This document shows, piece after piece, positions 19,187 to 26,138 of a stretch of 27,208 nt of DNA. The position numbers were made by a program, and so were the translations under genes. Under the pieces are notes generated by a model that worked only from the letters and a program-made list of their open reading frames with translations, did not search any database and was not told the DNA's origin. Source of the stretch: a virus; IMG/VR virus record IMGVR_UViG_3300045999_008439, positions 1-27,208 of that record; one strand, 5' to 3'. Positions within the stretch are counted from its first letter, which is position 1, and each line of letters starts with the position of its first letter.

Positions 19187-20048
19187 TTTTTCATTAGCTG
19201 GATACCAGCCCGAGAGTTATGACGACACCGCAGAGCGCTACCCGCTCATCTACTGGCTCAACTCGACCAAGCTGGGCGGCGTGGTCGGCGCATGGCACAC
19301 CTCGAGCCTCAGCGCCGCTCCCGCTGGATGGGAACAGGTGGAGCGCTTCGACAACGAAGAGCTCGCCTTTGAGACACGGTCGCTGACCTTCGTGCCACTC
19401 CGCCAGCGCATGCAATGGTATCTGTCACTAGATGACGGCTCAACCAAGGCCATCCCGCACTACATGGACGCCGTGGCGGCCAAGACGTACCTCGCCAAGC
19501 ATGGCGAAACTCGGCAGTACGCTGGCGTGCGCAGTACCACCCAAATACTGGCCATGGTCAAGGGCATTGCCGAGCCCGTGGTCATCCAAGCCAAGGGCCT
19601 CGTGGCGATGAAATTGTTCAAGCGCCCAACCAAGCGCAGCGGTGGCGGCGAGGTGTACCTCTGGATCAATGCGTGCACGTCGCTGGCAAACCAAACCAAG
19701 AAGGGTTCCGACCCCATCCCCCACTTCGCCTTCTGGGCAACGCTGGTAACCCCGCTCACGGCCAAGGGCAAGCCCGTCACGACCGAGGTATCACAGGGTG
19801 CAGTCGTGGTCTACCCTCAGCTCCACAACGAGCCATCGAAGGTCACGCGGGAGGAACTTGTTCGCCAATTTATCGGCCGTGACCTGCTCCAGCTCGCCCA
19901 TGCGATGTACCTCGACGGCGAGGCGTGGGCAAGTGAGCCCGCACGGGATGACTTCGCCGGCGGTGCTGATGCCCAGCCCGTCGCATCGCCAGCGCCAAGC
20001 AACGTGGCACAGTCCATCGAGGACGACGAAACGCCGATGCCGTTCTAG
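19179..20048 (+). CDS. Putative single-stranded DNA-binding protein with acidic C-terminal tail
   Basis: The 289-aa protein overlaps the previous gene by 8 bases. Its core is mixed alpha/beta with no enzyme motif I recognise. The last part is low-complexity (Ala/Pro/Ser) and ends SIEDDETPMPF: a disordered linker followed by acidic residues and a terminal Pro-Phe, the pattern used by SSB proteins (for example DDDIPF in E. coli) to recruit replication partners. It lies in the early region upstream of the primase-helicase. The SSB role is inferred from the tail, size and context; the fold is unconfirmed. Confidence 0.7.
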   Translation: MSDFSLAGYQPESYDDTAERYPLIYWLNSTKLGGVVGAWHTSSLSAAPAGWEQVERFDNEELAFETRSLTFVPLRQRMQWYLSLDDGSTKAIPHYMDAVAAKTYLAKHGETRQYAGVRSTTQILAMVKGIAEPVVIQAKGLVAMKLFKRPTKRSGGGEVYLWINACTSLANQTKKGSDPIPHFAFWATLVTPLTAKGKPVTTEVSQGAVVVYPQLHNEPSKVTREELVRQFIGRDLLQLAHAMYLDGEAWASEPARDDFAGGADAQPVASPAPSNVAQSIEDDETPMPF

Positions 20049-20052
20049 TGAG

Positions 20053-20093
20053 TAAACACCGCGCCCCACTTGGCCAGAGCTGGGTGGGGCGCG
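20053..20093 (+). repeat. Intergenic hairpin repeat, copy R1
   Basis: A 40-bp sequence (20053-20092) is identical to 20779-20818. It forms a perfect 10-bp stem (20060-20069 with 20084-20093, CGCGCCCCAC/GTGGGGCGCG) and a 14-base loop, between the SSB-like stop and the AAAGGAGG of the next gene. No T tract follows. It may be an mRNA processing or stabilising element, or a recombination seam. Confidence 0.8.
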
Positions 20094-20110
20094 GGAAAGG
20101 AGGTTGAGAG

Positions 20111-20452
20111 ATGGGATTAATTGAGTTGCTGAAAATGCTGAAAAAACGCTCGGAGACTGCACGGGAGCTTGATAGGTACGACAATTTGTACTGGCACTTG
20201 CCGATATACGCACAGGAAGTGAAGTACCGCAGCATCATAAAGTCCTTAAAATCGCAGGGGCGTACACCACATCCACTCATACTCGAGCATTATCGCAAGG
20301 TGGAGCAGTGGGCGGGATTTTTCAACGCATATCGGCATCTTGGATTGAGGCTTGATGATGAGTACTACGCAGCACGCAAGGAGGCCATCGACTGGATACA
20401 TAGCAGGGGAAATGGCGCCATGGACATGCTGAAAACGTGGATTGATGACTAA
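20111..20452 (+). CDS. Hypothetical protein, 113 aa (hairpin-bounded gene 1)
   Basis: AAAGGAGGTTGAG precedes the ATG. The product is helical and basic (LLKMLKKRSETARELDRYDN; QEVKYRSIIKSLKSQG) with an aromatic-rich centre (WAGFFNAYRHLGLRL) and an acidic WIDD end. No family recognised. It is bounded by hairpin repeats R1 and R2 and is more AT-rich than its neighbours, which fits a recently acquired gene. Confidence 0.75.
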   Translation: MGLIELLKMLKKRSETARELDRYDNLYWHLPIYAQEVKYRSIIKSLKSQGRTPHPLILEHYRKVEQWAGFFNAYRHLGLRLDDEYYAARKEAIDWIHSRGNGAMDMLKTWIDD

Positions 20453-20455
20453 CAA

Positions 20456-20488
20456 AACACCGCCCCGCTCAGCATGACCAAGCGGGGC
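20456..20488 (+). repeat. Intergenic hairpin repeat, divergent copy R2
   Basis: AACACCGCCCCGCT... forms an 8-bp stem (20462-20469 with 20481-20488, GCCCCGCT/AGCGGGGC) after the stop of the previous gene. The start AAACACCGC is shared with R1 and R3; the arms and loop differ but keep base pairing, so structure rather than sequence seems conserved. Confidence 0.6.
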
Positions 20489-20508
20489 ACAGACGAGGAG
20501 AAGCAGGG

Positions 20509-20781
20509 ATGAAGCGATACATACTGACTATGCCGATTCAGCCAGGAATTGATTTGGTGATGTACATGGGAGCGAATCTCGTCCGACACCGCAATTGGTT
20601 TCGATACCGACTGTACCTCGTGGTGGTTCGAGCCGAGGTGGTGCATGGTGGCCATACGATACAGGTGGAAAAATTTGAGGTGAATGTGACTACGCGCTGG
20701 ACTGCACATACTGCGATGCAAATCGCAGAGGAGTACGTAGCGAGTATGCGCAAGCAGATGACCATAGTAGTATCAGACTAA
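20509..20781 (+). CDS. Hypothetical protein, 90 aa (hairpin-bounded gene 2)
   Basis: GAGGAGAAGCAGGG lies before the ATG. The product is beta-rich and basic (YRLYLVVVRAEVVHGG; IQVEKFEVNVTTRW), with a C-terminal helix (AMQIAEEYVASMRKQM). No motif recognised. It lies between hairpins R2 and R3. Its beta-strand plus terminal helix outline is shared by the next gene product (IEMQLDGKLIAVTGKS, then EQAREAVQQW), but I cannot show homology by eye. Confidence 0.72.
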   Translation: MKRYILTMPIQPGIDLVMYMGANLVRHRNWFRYRLYLVVVRAEVVHGGHTIQVEKFEVNVTTRWTAHTAMQIAEEYVASMRKQMTIVVSD

Positions 20782-20818
20782 ACACCGCGCCCCACTTGGC
20801 CAGAGCTGGGTGGGGCGC
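20779..20818 (+). repeat. Intergenic hairpin repeat, copy R3
   Basis: Identical over 40 bp to 20053-20092, starting inside the TAA stop codon of the preceding gene. The stem is the same (GCGCCCCAC/GTGGGGCGC). AAAAGGAGATTGAG and the next ATG follow closely, as at R1. Confidence 0.8.
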
Positions 20819-20835
20819 AGAAAAGGAGATTGAGT

Positions 20836-21189
20836 ATGGAGATAGAATGGCATCGATTTGAGATTACTTATTTCACCGTTCCGCACGACATCATGGGATT
20901 CGTCTATATCCGCATCGAGATGCAGTTAGATGGGAAGCTCATTGCGGTGACAGGGAAGTCGCACTGCTATCACTACCCAAAAGCCGCAGGATACCGCGCA
21001 TGGATGTATCCGACCATTGAGCAAGCGCGGGAGGCAGTGCAGCAGTGGCCAGAGTCGCTGATTCGGCTATGCCTCGAGAGCGTTGACACTATCTACGATC
21101 TCAACGAGGTGGCAGCACATAACCGCGAGATTGCACACCGGCAGTTTATGGAGGGATACAATCTGTATCAAGCGGTGCTGTTCGACTAA
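20836..21189 (+). CDS. Hypothetical protein, 117 aa (hairpin-bounded gene 3)
   Basis: I chose the ATG at 20836 (MEIEWHRFEI) with AAAAGGAGAT ahead; the TTG at 20830 would sit too close to that Shine-Dalgarno. The product alternates strands and helices (VYIRIEMQLDGKLIAVTG; TIEQAREAVQQWPESLI; AAHNREIAHRQFMEGYN). No known motif. It lies between repeats R3 and R4, the third of three orphan genes separated by hairpins. Confidence 0.75.
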   Translation: MEIEWHRFEITYFTVPHDIMGFVYIRIEMQLDGKLIAVTGKSHCYHYPKAAGYRAWMYPTIEQAREAVQQWPESLIRLCLESVDTIYDLNEVAAHNREIAHRQFMEGYNLYQAVLFD

Positions 21190-21225
21190 GCACCGCGCCC
21201 CACTTGGCATCAGCTGGGTGGGGCA
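21187..21225 (+). repeat. Intergenic hairpin repeat, degenerate copy R4
   Basis: TAAGCACCGCGCCCCACTTGG then CAGCTGGGTGGGGC matches R1/R3 apart from a small change in the loop (CATCAGC for CCAGAGC) and a shortened right arm (7-bp stem GCCCCAC/GTGGGGC). It begins in the stop codon of the previous gene and ends the repeat-bounded block. The RHH gene promoter follows. Confidence 0.7.
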
Positions 21226-21246
21226 TTGTGTTGTCTAAGCATTGTA

Positions 21247-21255
21247 TGGTATAAT
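21247..21255 (+). promoter_or_regulatory. Promoter of the RHH regulator gene
   Basis: TGGTATAAT is a perfect extended -10; the -35 region is weak (TTGTGT with 18-base spacing). GGTA-TAATC-TACC (21249-21261) is an inverted repeat over the -10, suitable for autoregulation. +1 would lie near 21262, leaving a leader of about 20 bases with GGGAGGG before the ATG at 21283. Confidence 0.65.
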
Positions 21256-21282
21256 CTACCTACATTGTTTATGGGAGGGCAT

Positions 21283-21462
21283 ATGCCACAGCGAAGCGAT
21301 AAGACCACAGCTAGCATGGTCAATACTGGGCTTTATCTGCCCCAAGCACTGATTGATGCACTAAACCGCATGGCCGACAAGAAGGGGATGAGCCGCAATG
21401 CGCTGATTACCCAGCTCCTCACCAAGGCGGCCAAGAAGTACATCCAGGAGGTGCGGGGATGA
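21283..21462 (+). CDS. Ribbon-helix-helix transcriptional regulator (CopG/Arc type), 59 aa
   Basis: I chose the ATG at 21283 with GGGAGGG ahead; an in-frame start at 21226 would begin before the promoter. Residues 13-52 fit the RHH fold: strand VNTGLYLP, helix ALIDALNRMADKKG, turn MS, helix RNALITQLLTKAAKKYI. Such dimers insert the strand into the major groove of palindromic sites. It has its own promoter and is the likeliest repressor of the early promoter palindrome at 16872-16887 and of itself. The target is inferred. Confidence 0.88.
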   Translation: MPQRSDKTTASMVNTGLYLPQALIDALNRMADKKGMSRNALITQLLTKAAKKYIQEVRG

Positions 21463-21809
21463 AAACCAAGTGGATCATGAAGACCAGCTACATCACACTG
21501 TCGGACGACGCGGGACAGCTCATGCACTGCCCAGCATGTGGCTATAGCTACACAAGCCATGAACGCGTCGATGTGTACCAGCGGGACAGCGAAGATTCGG
21601 CGACTGGCATACATGTCAGCGTCCACGAAACCGACGTAGACATCGACCGTGTTATGGGCTTCAATCCCAGCGACCGTCGCAATGGTATCCGCATTTACTT
21701 CTCATGCGAGGGATGTGGCGAAGACCATCCGGGATTTTCGATTACTATGGTGCAGCACAAGGGGCGCACGTTTTTCGAGGCGCAGTACTACGTAGAGGAT
21801 CAGTCATGA
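21459..21809 (+). CDS. Zinc-ribbon-like hypothetical protein, 116 aa
   Basis: Starts within the previous stop (ATGA). Two CxxC pairs, C24-P-A-C27 and C83-E-G-C86, flanked by Gly and aromatic residues (HCPACGYSYTS; YFSCEGCGEDHPGF), form a probable zinc ribbon. The stretch between them is polar with acidic repeats. It may bind nucleic acid or a replication protein. Its stop overlaps the primase-helicase ATG, so the two are translated together. Confidence 0.82.
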   Translation: MKTKWIMKTSYITLSDDAGQLMHCPACGYSYTSHERVDVYQRDSEDSATGIHVSVHETDVDIDRVMGFNPSDRRNGIRIYFSCEGCGEDHPGFSITMVQHKGRTFFEAQYYVEDQS

Positions 21810-23995
21810 GCACAGCCGACGCAGTTCTTCAGGAGCTCAAGCTTCGCCAAATCGGGGAAGGCAAGTGGCGGGGTAACTCGCCATTTCGCTCAGACTCTGA
21901 CAGCGATAGCTTCACGCTCACCGTGCATGATGCCGAGCACGGTGCATGGTTTGACCATGTCAGCGACACCGGTGGCACGCTGTATCAGCTCGCCAAGCAC
22001 CTCGGCATCGCACTGCCAGCGCAGGGCCCAGTCAGCGACACCAAGCGCGCGGAAACCTTTGAGCAATTCGCACAGGATCATGGCGTTGATGTCAGCGTCT
22101 ATGAGCGTGCTGGATGGAAAGCCACGACGTATCAGCGCATCCCAGCGATTGCGTTTAACACCAAGACGGGCACGCGCTACCGCCTCCTGCAGGGCCCTGC
22201 CAAGTATAAGAGCGTGACTGGATACAAAGCATGTTGGTATCGCCTCGAGGAGGCATTGGCCATTACCAAGCAAAGCGGCATGCCGCTAGTGCTGTGTAAT
22301 GGCGAGGCGTCCACCGTGCCAGCACAGGCTATGGGCGTGCCTGCAACGTGCATCACGGGTGGAGCTGAACGTCAGATACCCGAAGTACTTTTACAGGAGC
22401 TTACAGAGGCGTACAGAGGCGACATTGTCATTGCACTAGACTGCGACGAGAAGGGCCGCGCCTCGGCACGCAAACTGCATACCCAGCTCAAAAGCGTGGC
22501 CACACTCAAGCCGCGCATCGTTGACATGCGGTTGGGCGAGAAAGGCGATCTAGCCGACTACCTGCGACTGTGGAGCGCCAAAGACCTCTTGGCATTGCCA
22601 GATATTTCGGTACAGGAGTACATCGCCGCACTGCCACGCTCTATCACGGCTGCAGAACTCCAAGGCATCACGGTGCCGCCCCTCGAGTACATCATCGATG
22701 AGCTCATGGTGCCAGGATGTTACTTGCTGGCAGGTGCGCCCAAGAGCCGCAAAAGCTTTGTCGCCCTGCACATGGCCATTGCCATTGCGTCGGGTGGTGT
22801 GGTTTTTAGTCGCTTCAAGGTGCCACAGCGACATGGCGTGCTCTACCTTGACCTTGAGATGAGCCAAAATTCGGTGTACCGCCGTGTGCGCACGATGATA
22901 GACAAGAGTGAGCAATGGCCGGCAAACCTACACTTTATGTTCAACGATGCATGGACATTTCGTGGCCTCGAGGCGGGTGCGCATCTGGATAACTGGCTGG
23001 ATGCGCACCCCGATGTCCGCGTAGTTATCATCGACGTATTGGCGCAATGGAAGGAACCTGTCGACCCACGCACGCCAGTGTACACCGCCGACTACGACGC
23101 ACTTAAGTTTATCCAGCGTATTGCTACACGGCGCAACATCGCTATCATCGTGGTACACCATACCAACAAGAGCAAGCTCAGCAAGGGCGACAACCCATTC
23201 GATAAAATTAGCGGCTCAACTGGCATCCAAGGCGCGGTCGACGCAATGTGGCTGTTGATGCGTGATCCAGAGAACCCCATGAGCACCACGCTTCAGATGA
23301 CTGACCGCAATATTTTCGATATTGACCGTGTCGACCTCATCTGGGATGACTACTTAGGATGTCATACTATCGACCCCAAGCTTAAGCTCCTACAGAACAC
23401 CACCGCTGAGCGGCGCGCTATCTACAATACACTCAGTGAGAGCGGTACCACGATGACGCCAGCAGAGTTGGCCAGCGCGATTGGCAAGAGCGATGCCAAC
23501 GTCAAGAAGATGTTATCCCGCCTTGTCCAAGACCAACTCATTGAGAAGGTGGGGTATGGTCGGTATAAGGCTATTACCATCAACACCACCCCTCCTACTA
23601 ATAACGGTTACTCTAGTTACTCTGGTAACTCTAGTTACTCTAGTTACTCTGGTTACTCTGTAGATGAGAGTAACCCAGATGGTGAGAGAAGAGTAACCGA
23701 GGAGTACCCAAGAGTAACCGGGAGTAACCAAAGAGTAACCGGGGAGTTTGAGGCAGTAGAATCACCTAAACCCCCCAAGAGTAACCAGAGTAACCAATTA
23801 TTGTATAGAGAGCAAATCATCAGGGAACTTGGACGCAAAGTCATGCTCGAGCGATTGCTGTGGCCACGCATCGTGCGACGCACCGAATTGGAGGCATTCC
23901 AAGAGGCATTGACTGCAATGGTCGAATCTGGTGAGTTGCGCCGTACCGAAACCGCACAGGGTCCAGCCTATCAAACCGCCATCGCCACCGTATAA
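21806..23995 (+). CDS. Primase-helicase: Toprim plus RecA-like (RepA/AAA_25) helicase
   Basis: I chose the ATG at 21806 (ATGA overlap), 729 aa. Residues about 24-62 resemble a primase zinc-finger region (NSPFRSD...WFDHVSDTGGTLYQLA) without its cysteines. A Toprim domain carries CNGEAS (E167) and DCDEKGR (212-218). A RecA-like ATPase has Walker A GAPKSRKS (310-317), VLYLDLEM, VVIID (406-410) and VVHHTN (449-454). A winged helix lies near 535-585. Then comes a low-complexity stretch encoded by 9-bp iterons (about 601-664), followed by a C-terminal helical domain. It would unwind DNA and prime replication, probably at the iterons in its own gene. Confidence 0.93.
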   Translation: MSTADAVLQELKLRQIGEGKWRGNSPFRSDSDSDSFTLTVHDAEHGAWFDHVSDTGGTLYQLAKHLGIALPAQGPVSDTKRAETFEQFAQDHGVDVSVYERAGWKATTYQRIPAIAFNTKTGTRYRLLQGPAKYKSVTGYKACWYRLEEALAITKQSGMPLVLCNGEASTVPAQAMGVPATCITGGAERQIPEVLLQELTEAYRGDIVIALDCDEKGRASARKLHTQLKSVATLKPRIVDMRLGEKGDLADYLRLWSAKDLLALPDISVQEYIAALPRSITAAELQGITVPPLEYIIDELMVPGCYLLAGAPKSRKSFVALHMAIAIASGGVVFSRFKVPQRHGVLYLDLEMSQNSVYRRVRTMIDKSEQWPANLHFMFNDAWTFRGLEAGAHLDNWLDAHPDVRVVIIDVLAQWKEPVDPRTPVYTADYDALKFIQRIATRRNIAIIVVHHTNKSKLSKGDNPFDKISGSTGIQGAVDAMWLLMRDPENPMSTTLQMTDRNIFDIDRVDLIWDDYLGCHTIDPKLKLLQNTTAERRAIYNTLSESGTTMTPAELASAIGKSDANVKKMLSRLVQDQLIEKVGYGRYKAITINTTPPTNNGYSSYSGNSSYSSYSGYSVDESNPDGERRVTEEYPRVTGSNQRVTGEFEAVESPKPPKSNQSNQLLYREQIIRELGRKVMLERLLWPRIVRRTELEAFQEALTAMVESGELRRTETAQGPAYQTAIATV
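23606..23795. repeat. Inverted 9-mer iteron array, candidate replication origin
   Basis: Six tandem 9-mers on the + strand (GGTTACTCT, AGTTACTCT, GGTAACTCT, AGTTACTCT x2, GGTTACTCT; 23606-23659) face seven reverse-complement copies (AGAGTAACC type at 23667, 23690, 23711, 23721, 23732, 23778 and 23787) plus one degenerate copy near 23701. The reverse copies fall in two reading frames (RVT and SN), so DNA sequence rather than peptide is conserved. An AT-rich patch (ATTATTGTATAG) follows. This resembles lambda, whose origin iterons lie inside gene O. Confidence 0.8.
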
Positions 23996-24011
23996 AAAAA
24001 TGGAGGAGATC

Positions 24012-24437
24012 ATGACCGAGCATTGCCTTTGTTGCCGCACACGGCTCGACACCGCTACACCCTATCCCCAGCTCTGCGTTGCCTGCAGGGCCACGGGCAC
24101 GGAGTTGGCCATGCGCCGCATTAGTTCCGACATTGACCTCCTGGCCAGGGCATGGGGTGCCAAGGTGGCCGCACTGGGTCCCGCAGAGCAAGACCGCTTC
24201 GAGAAGATGCTGATAGCGTGGGACGAGGCATCGACCTCGCCAGCACCGTACGCCACGTATCGCACGCGGATCAATGTCTTCCGCAGGCGCCTCGACGCCA
24301 CCATCGACGTGGGCGATGCCTTCGCCGATGCGGTGCTGACGTGGTGGCAGTGCATGCAGCGCCATGCCGACCGCGACGTGCTGCGCCAGCACATTGCCTT
24401 CACGGAGCACGCAGGACAGCGAGGGTTTGAGCTATGA
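24012..24437 (+). CDS. Zinc-finger-like hypothetical protein, 141 aa
   Basis: I chose the ATG at 24012, which has TGGAGGAGAT ahead; the in-frame start at 23931 lies in the primase-helicase. The N-terminus has two CxxC pairs (C5/C8 and C22/C25) separated by 13 residues, a small zinc finger, followed by an all-helical body (PAEQDRFEKMLIAWDEA; VLTWWQCMQRHADRDVLRQH). It probably contacts DNA, RNA or the replication complex. Family not recognised. The stop overlaps the next ATG by 4 bases. Confidence 0.8.
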   Translation: MTEHCLCCRTRLDTATPYPQLCVACRATGTELAMRRISSDIDLLARAWGAKVAALGPAEQDRFEKMLIAWDEASTSPAPYATYRTRINVFRRRLDATIDVGDAFADAVLTWWQCMQRHADRDVLRQHIAFTEHAGQRGFEL

Positions 24438-25534
24438 CAGAGCAGAAACGAAAACGGGTCAATTGGACACCTGAAGCCATGGCCACACTCAAGCGCATGG
24501 CCACAACCCAGCCCGTCGCCGTCATCGCCAAGCACTTCGACACCACCGAGCGGGCCGTGCGTCGCCAGATTGGCAGGATGGGCATCACTCTGCAGGGCAT
24601 ACAACGACCGACCATCAAGCGACGCACGGTGCACCATCCACCACGGCGCTGGACACCGCAGGAAGAGCAATTCGTGGCCGCGCATTACGGCACGATGCCA
24701 ACGCGGAAGATTGCCCAGCGCCTCAAGCGCTCATTTGCATCGGTGTGGGGCAAGGCGTACAAGCTTCAGGCTCACGAGGAGCTCCGCCACGATGCAGAGA
24801 TGATGATGACCAGCACCGACGTAGCCGAGTTCCTTGGTGTCACCAAGCACACTGTCGGCACATGGTGGAAAGACAACGGACTGCCATACCACGTACGAGG
24901 CCAAATGTACCTCGCCTACGAGGGCGAAATCCTCAATTGGCTTCGCACCGATGCCAACGTCTTGCGCCTCACTCGCGATGCGATCGAGCCACGTCTTCAG
25001 CGACTGTACGATGCAGTGCGGCGTGAGCACTACACACTCGATGAGCTTAATGCGCTTGACGTGCCAGCGCTGATGCCACGCCAATGGAAATGGGGAGAAG
25101 CGCAAGAATGCGGTGCGTCACCACCCAGGGCCATCATCATTGGACGCAACGGCGGTGGCAACGGCAGTGCAAGTCGCCAGTCACGCGTCGTCTACTACCG
25201 CAAGGACGAAGTCAGGGCATGGGCCTACGCATGGGCGCATGTCATCCCCGAGAATGTCAAGCACCCTGACATCGCCGACGTGGTACTGGCGTGGCAGTCG
25301 CGCTACGTGCTCAATGCCGAGCTGTACGCACTCATCCCCCAGCACAACATTAGCAATTGGTACACATCAAAAGGCTTTCCCCGCCAAGTCAAGTTCCGCA
25401 TGTACTACGATCGCCTCGCCGTCGTCGCATGGTGCAAGGCGCATCGATTCCCTGACATTGCCCGAGCATTGTACCGTGGCGTTCCGCTGTGCTATGATGA
25501 GGTCATACGAGAGAGGGAGCGCCGCCATGCGTAG
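24434..25534 (+). CDS. Multi-helix-turn-helix DNA-binding protein, 366 aa
   Basis: The N-terminus has two Myb/SANT- or GcrA-like repeats (10-50, NWTPEAMATLKRMA...IAKHFDTTERAVRRQI; 72-110, RWTPQEEQFVAAHYG...IAQRLKRSFASVWGKA). A MerR/excisionase-type HTH follows (about 126-172, STDVAEFLGVTKHTVGTWWKDNGLPYHVRG). The C-terminal part repeats parts of that last pattern (VVYYRKDEVRAW; LIPQHNISNWYTSKGFPRQVKFRMYYDRLAVVAW). I see no catalytic motif. It could bind the iteron array or act as a late-gene regulator. Its last 8 bases overlap the nuclease gene. Confidence 0.85.
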   Translation: MTEQKRKRVNWTPEAMATLKRMATTQPVAVIAKHFDTTERAVRRQIGRMGITLQGIQRPTIKRRTVHHPPRRWTPQEEQFVAAHYGTMPTRKIAQRLKRSFASVWGKAYKLQAHEELRHDAEMMMTSTDVAEFLGVTKHTVGTWWKDNGLPYHVRGQMYLAYEGEILNWLRTDANVLRLTRDAIEPRLQRLYDAVRREHYTLDELNALDVPALMPRQWKWGEAQECGASPPRAIIIGRNGGGNGSASRQSRVVYYRKDEVRAWAYAWAHVIPENVKHPDIADVVLAWQSRYVLNAELYALIPQHNISNWYTSKGFPRQVKFRMYYDRLAVVAWCKAHRFPDIARALYRGVPLCYDEVIRERERRHA

Positions 25535-25802
25535 AGCTGCCAAGATTGACACAACACATCGCCCTATCGTGGAAGCCCTGCGTGCGGTCGGCGCCAGCGT
25601 CATCGACCTCGCCACGGTCGGCCACGGATGTCCCGATTTGCTCGTGGGCTACCGTGGTGACACGTGGCTCGTCGAGGTCAAGGGCCCCAAGACCAAGCTG
25701 AGTGAGAGCCAAGTCAAGCTCCATGCCGCATGGCGGGGCAAGGCCATTGCCGTAGTCCGCACCGTGGACGAGGCTTTGGCACTGATTGGGGCAGTGCCGT
25801 GA
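25527..25802 (+). CDS. VRR-NUC/Holliday-junction-resolvase-like nuclease, 91 aa
   Basis: I chose the ATG at 25527 with GAGAGGGAG ahead; the longer frame from 25113 overlaps the HTH gene almost wholly. The compact nuclease fold is visible: HGCPDLLVG (D37), then WLVEVKGPKTKLSESQ (E50, K52, Q62), the GxPDhhhh...(E)VKxxxxxLSxxQ pattern of VRR-NUC and related PD-(D/E)xK enzymes. Such phage proteins cleave branched or flap DNA during replication or packaging. The length matches stand-alone phage forms. Confidence 0.88.
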   Translation: MRRAAKIDTTHRPIVEALRAVGASVIDLATVGHGCPDLLVGYRGDTWLVEVKGPKTKLSESQVKLHAAWRGKAIAVVRTVDEALALIGAVP

Positions 25803-26032
25803 CACTACGCTGGCGCCGTGAGATCGGGCGCTACCCCGTCAGCCTGTATGTGATACCGCCGTCGATGCGCTACATCCTCGTCCGTGAGATGCCTGGCGAT
25901 GCGGACGACGAGGTGATAGCGCACGGCAGGGCACTGCCAGGCATGACGGCAACGGACATACTGAGATGGGTCGCCGATGAGCTAAGGGAGATTGCTGATG
26001 AGCTGGAGGAAACCGATGCAATGGACGTATAG
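25799..26032 (+). CDS. Hypothetical protein, 77 aa
   Basis: The GTG at 25799 overlaps the nuclease stop (GTGA) and defines the N-terminus MTLRWRREIGRYPVSLYVIP. A beta-hairpin-like region (RYPVSLYVIPPSMRYILVREM) is followed by an acidic helix (ATDILRWVADELREIADELEETDAMDV). No known motif. It ends inside the next micro-gene. Function unknown. Confidence 0.72.
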   Translation: MTLRWRREIGRYPVSLYVIPPSMRYILVREMPGDADDEVIAHGRALPGMTATDILRWVADELREIADELEETDAMDV

Positions 26033-26138
26033 TGACACCGCACTGGCCACGCTGTTCTGCTGTGTAGTGGTGCTAATTATTTTCGTGACGACGGTGGGGA
26101 GCATCGTCGCACGCTATTGGGGAAGCGACGATGATTGA
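26016..26138 (+). CDS. 40-aa single-pass membrane microprotein
   Basis: The ATG at 26016 has GGAGG (26005-26009) six bases ahead. The peptide begins MQWTYSDTALATLFCCVVVL, continues IIFVTTVGSIV and ends ARYWGSDDD, i.e. one hydrophobic segment of about 23 residues with a polar N-terminus and an acidic end. It overlaps both neighbours, filling the space between them. An alternative start at 25998 adds six residues. Its role could be lysis or membrane-related, but this is a guess. Confidence 0.6.
   Translation: MQWTYSDTALATLFCCVVVLIIFVTTVGSIVARYWGSDDD

Noticed and set aside
23606-23795. CRISPR-like repeat array
   Set aside because: Repeats are 9 bp, partly contiguous, occur in both orientations and lie in an open reading frame. 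There are no regular spacers and no cas genes.
25113-25526. Extended start for the VRR-NUC-like gene
   Set aside because: The extension overlaps the HTH gene in another frame and has no family similarity. The start at 25527 gives the normal compact nuclease.
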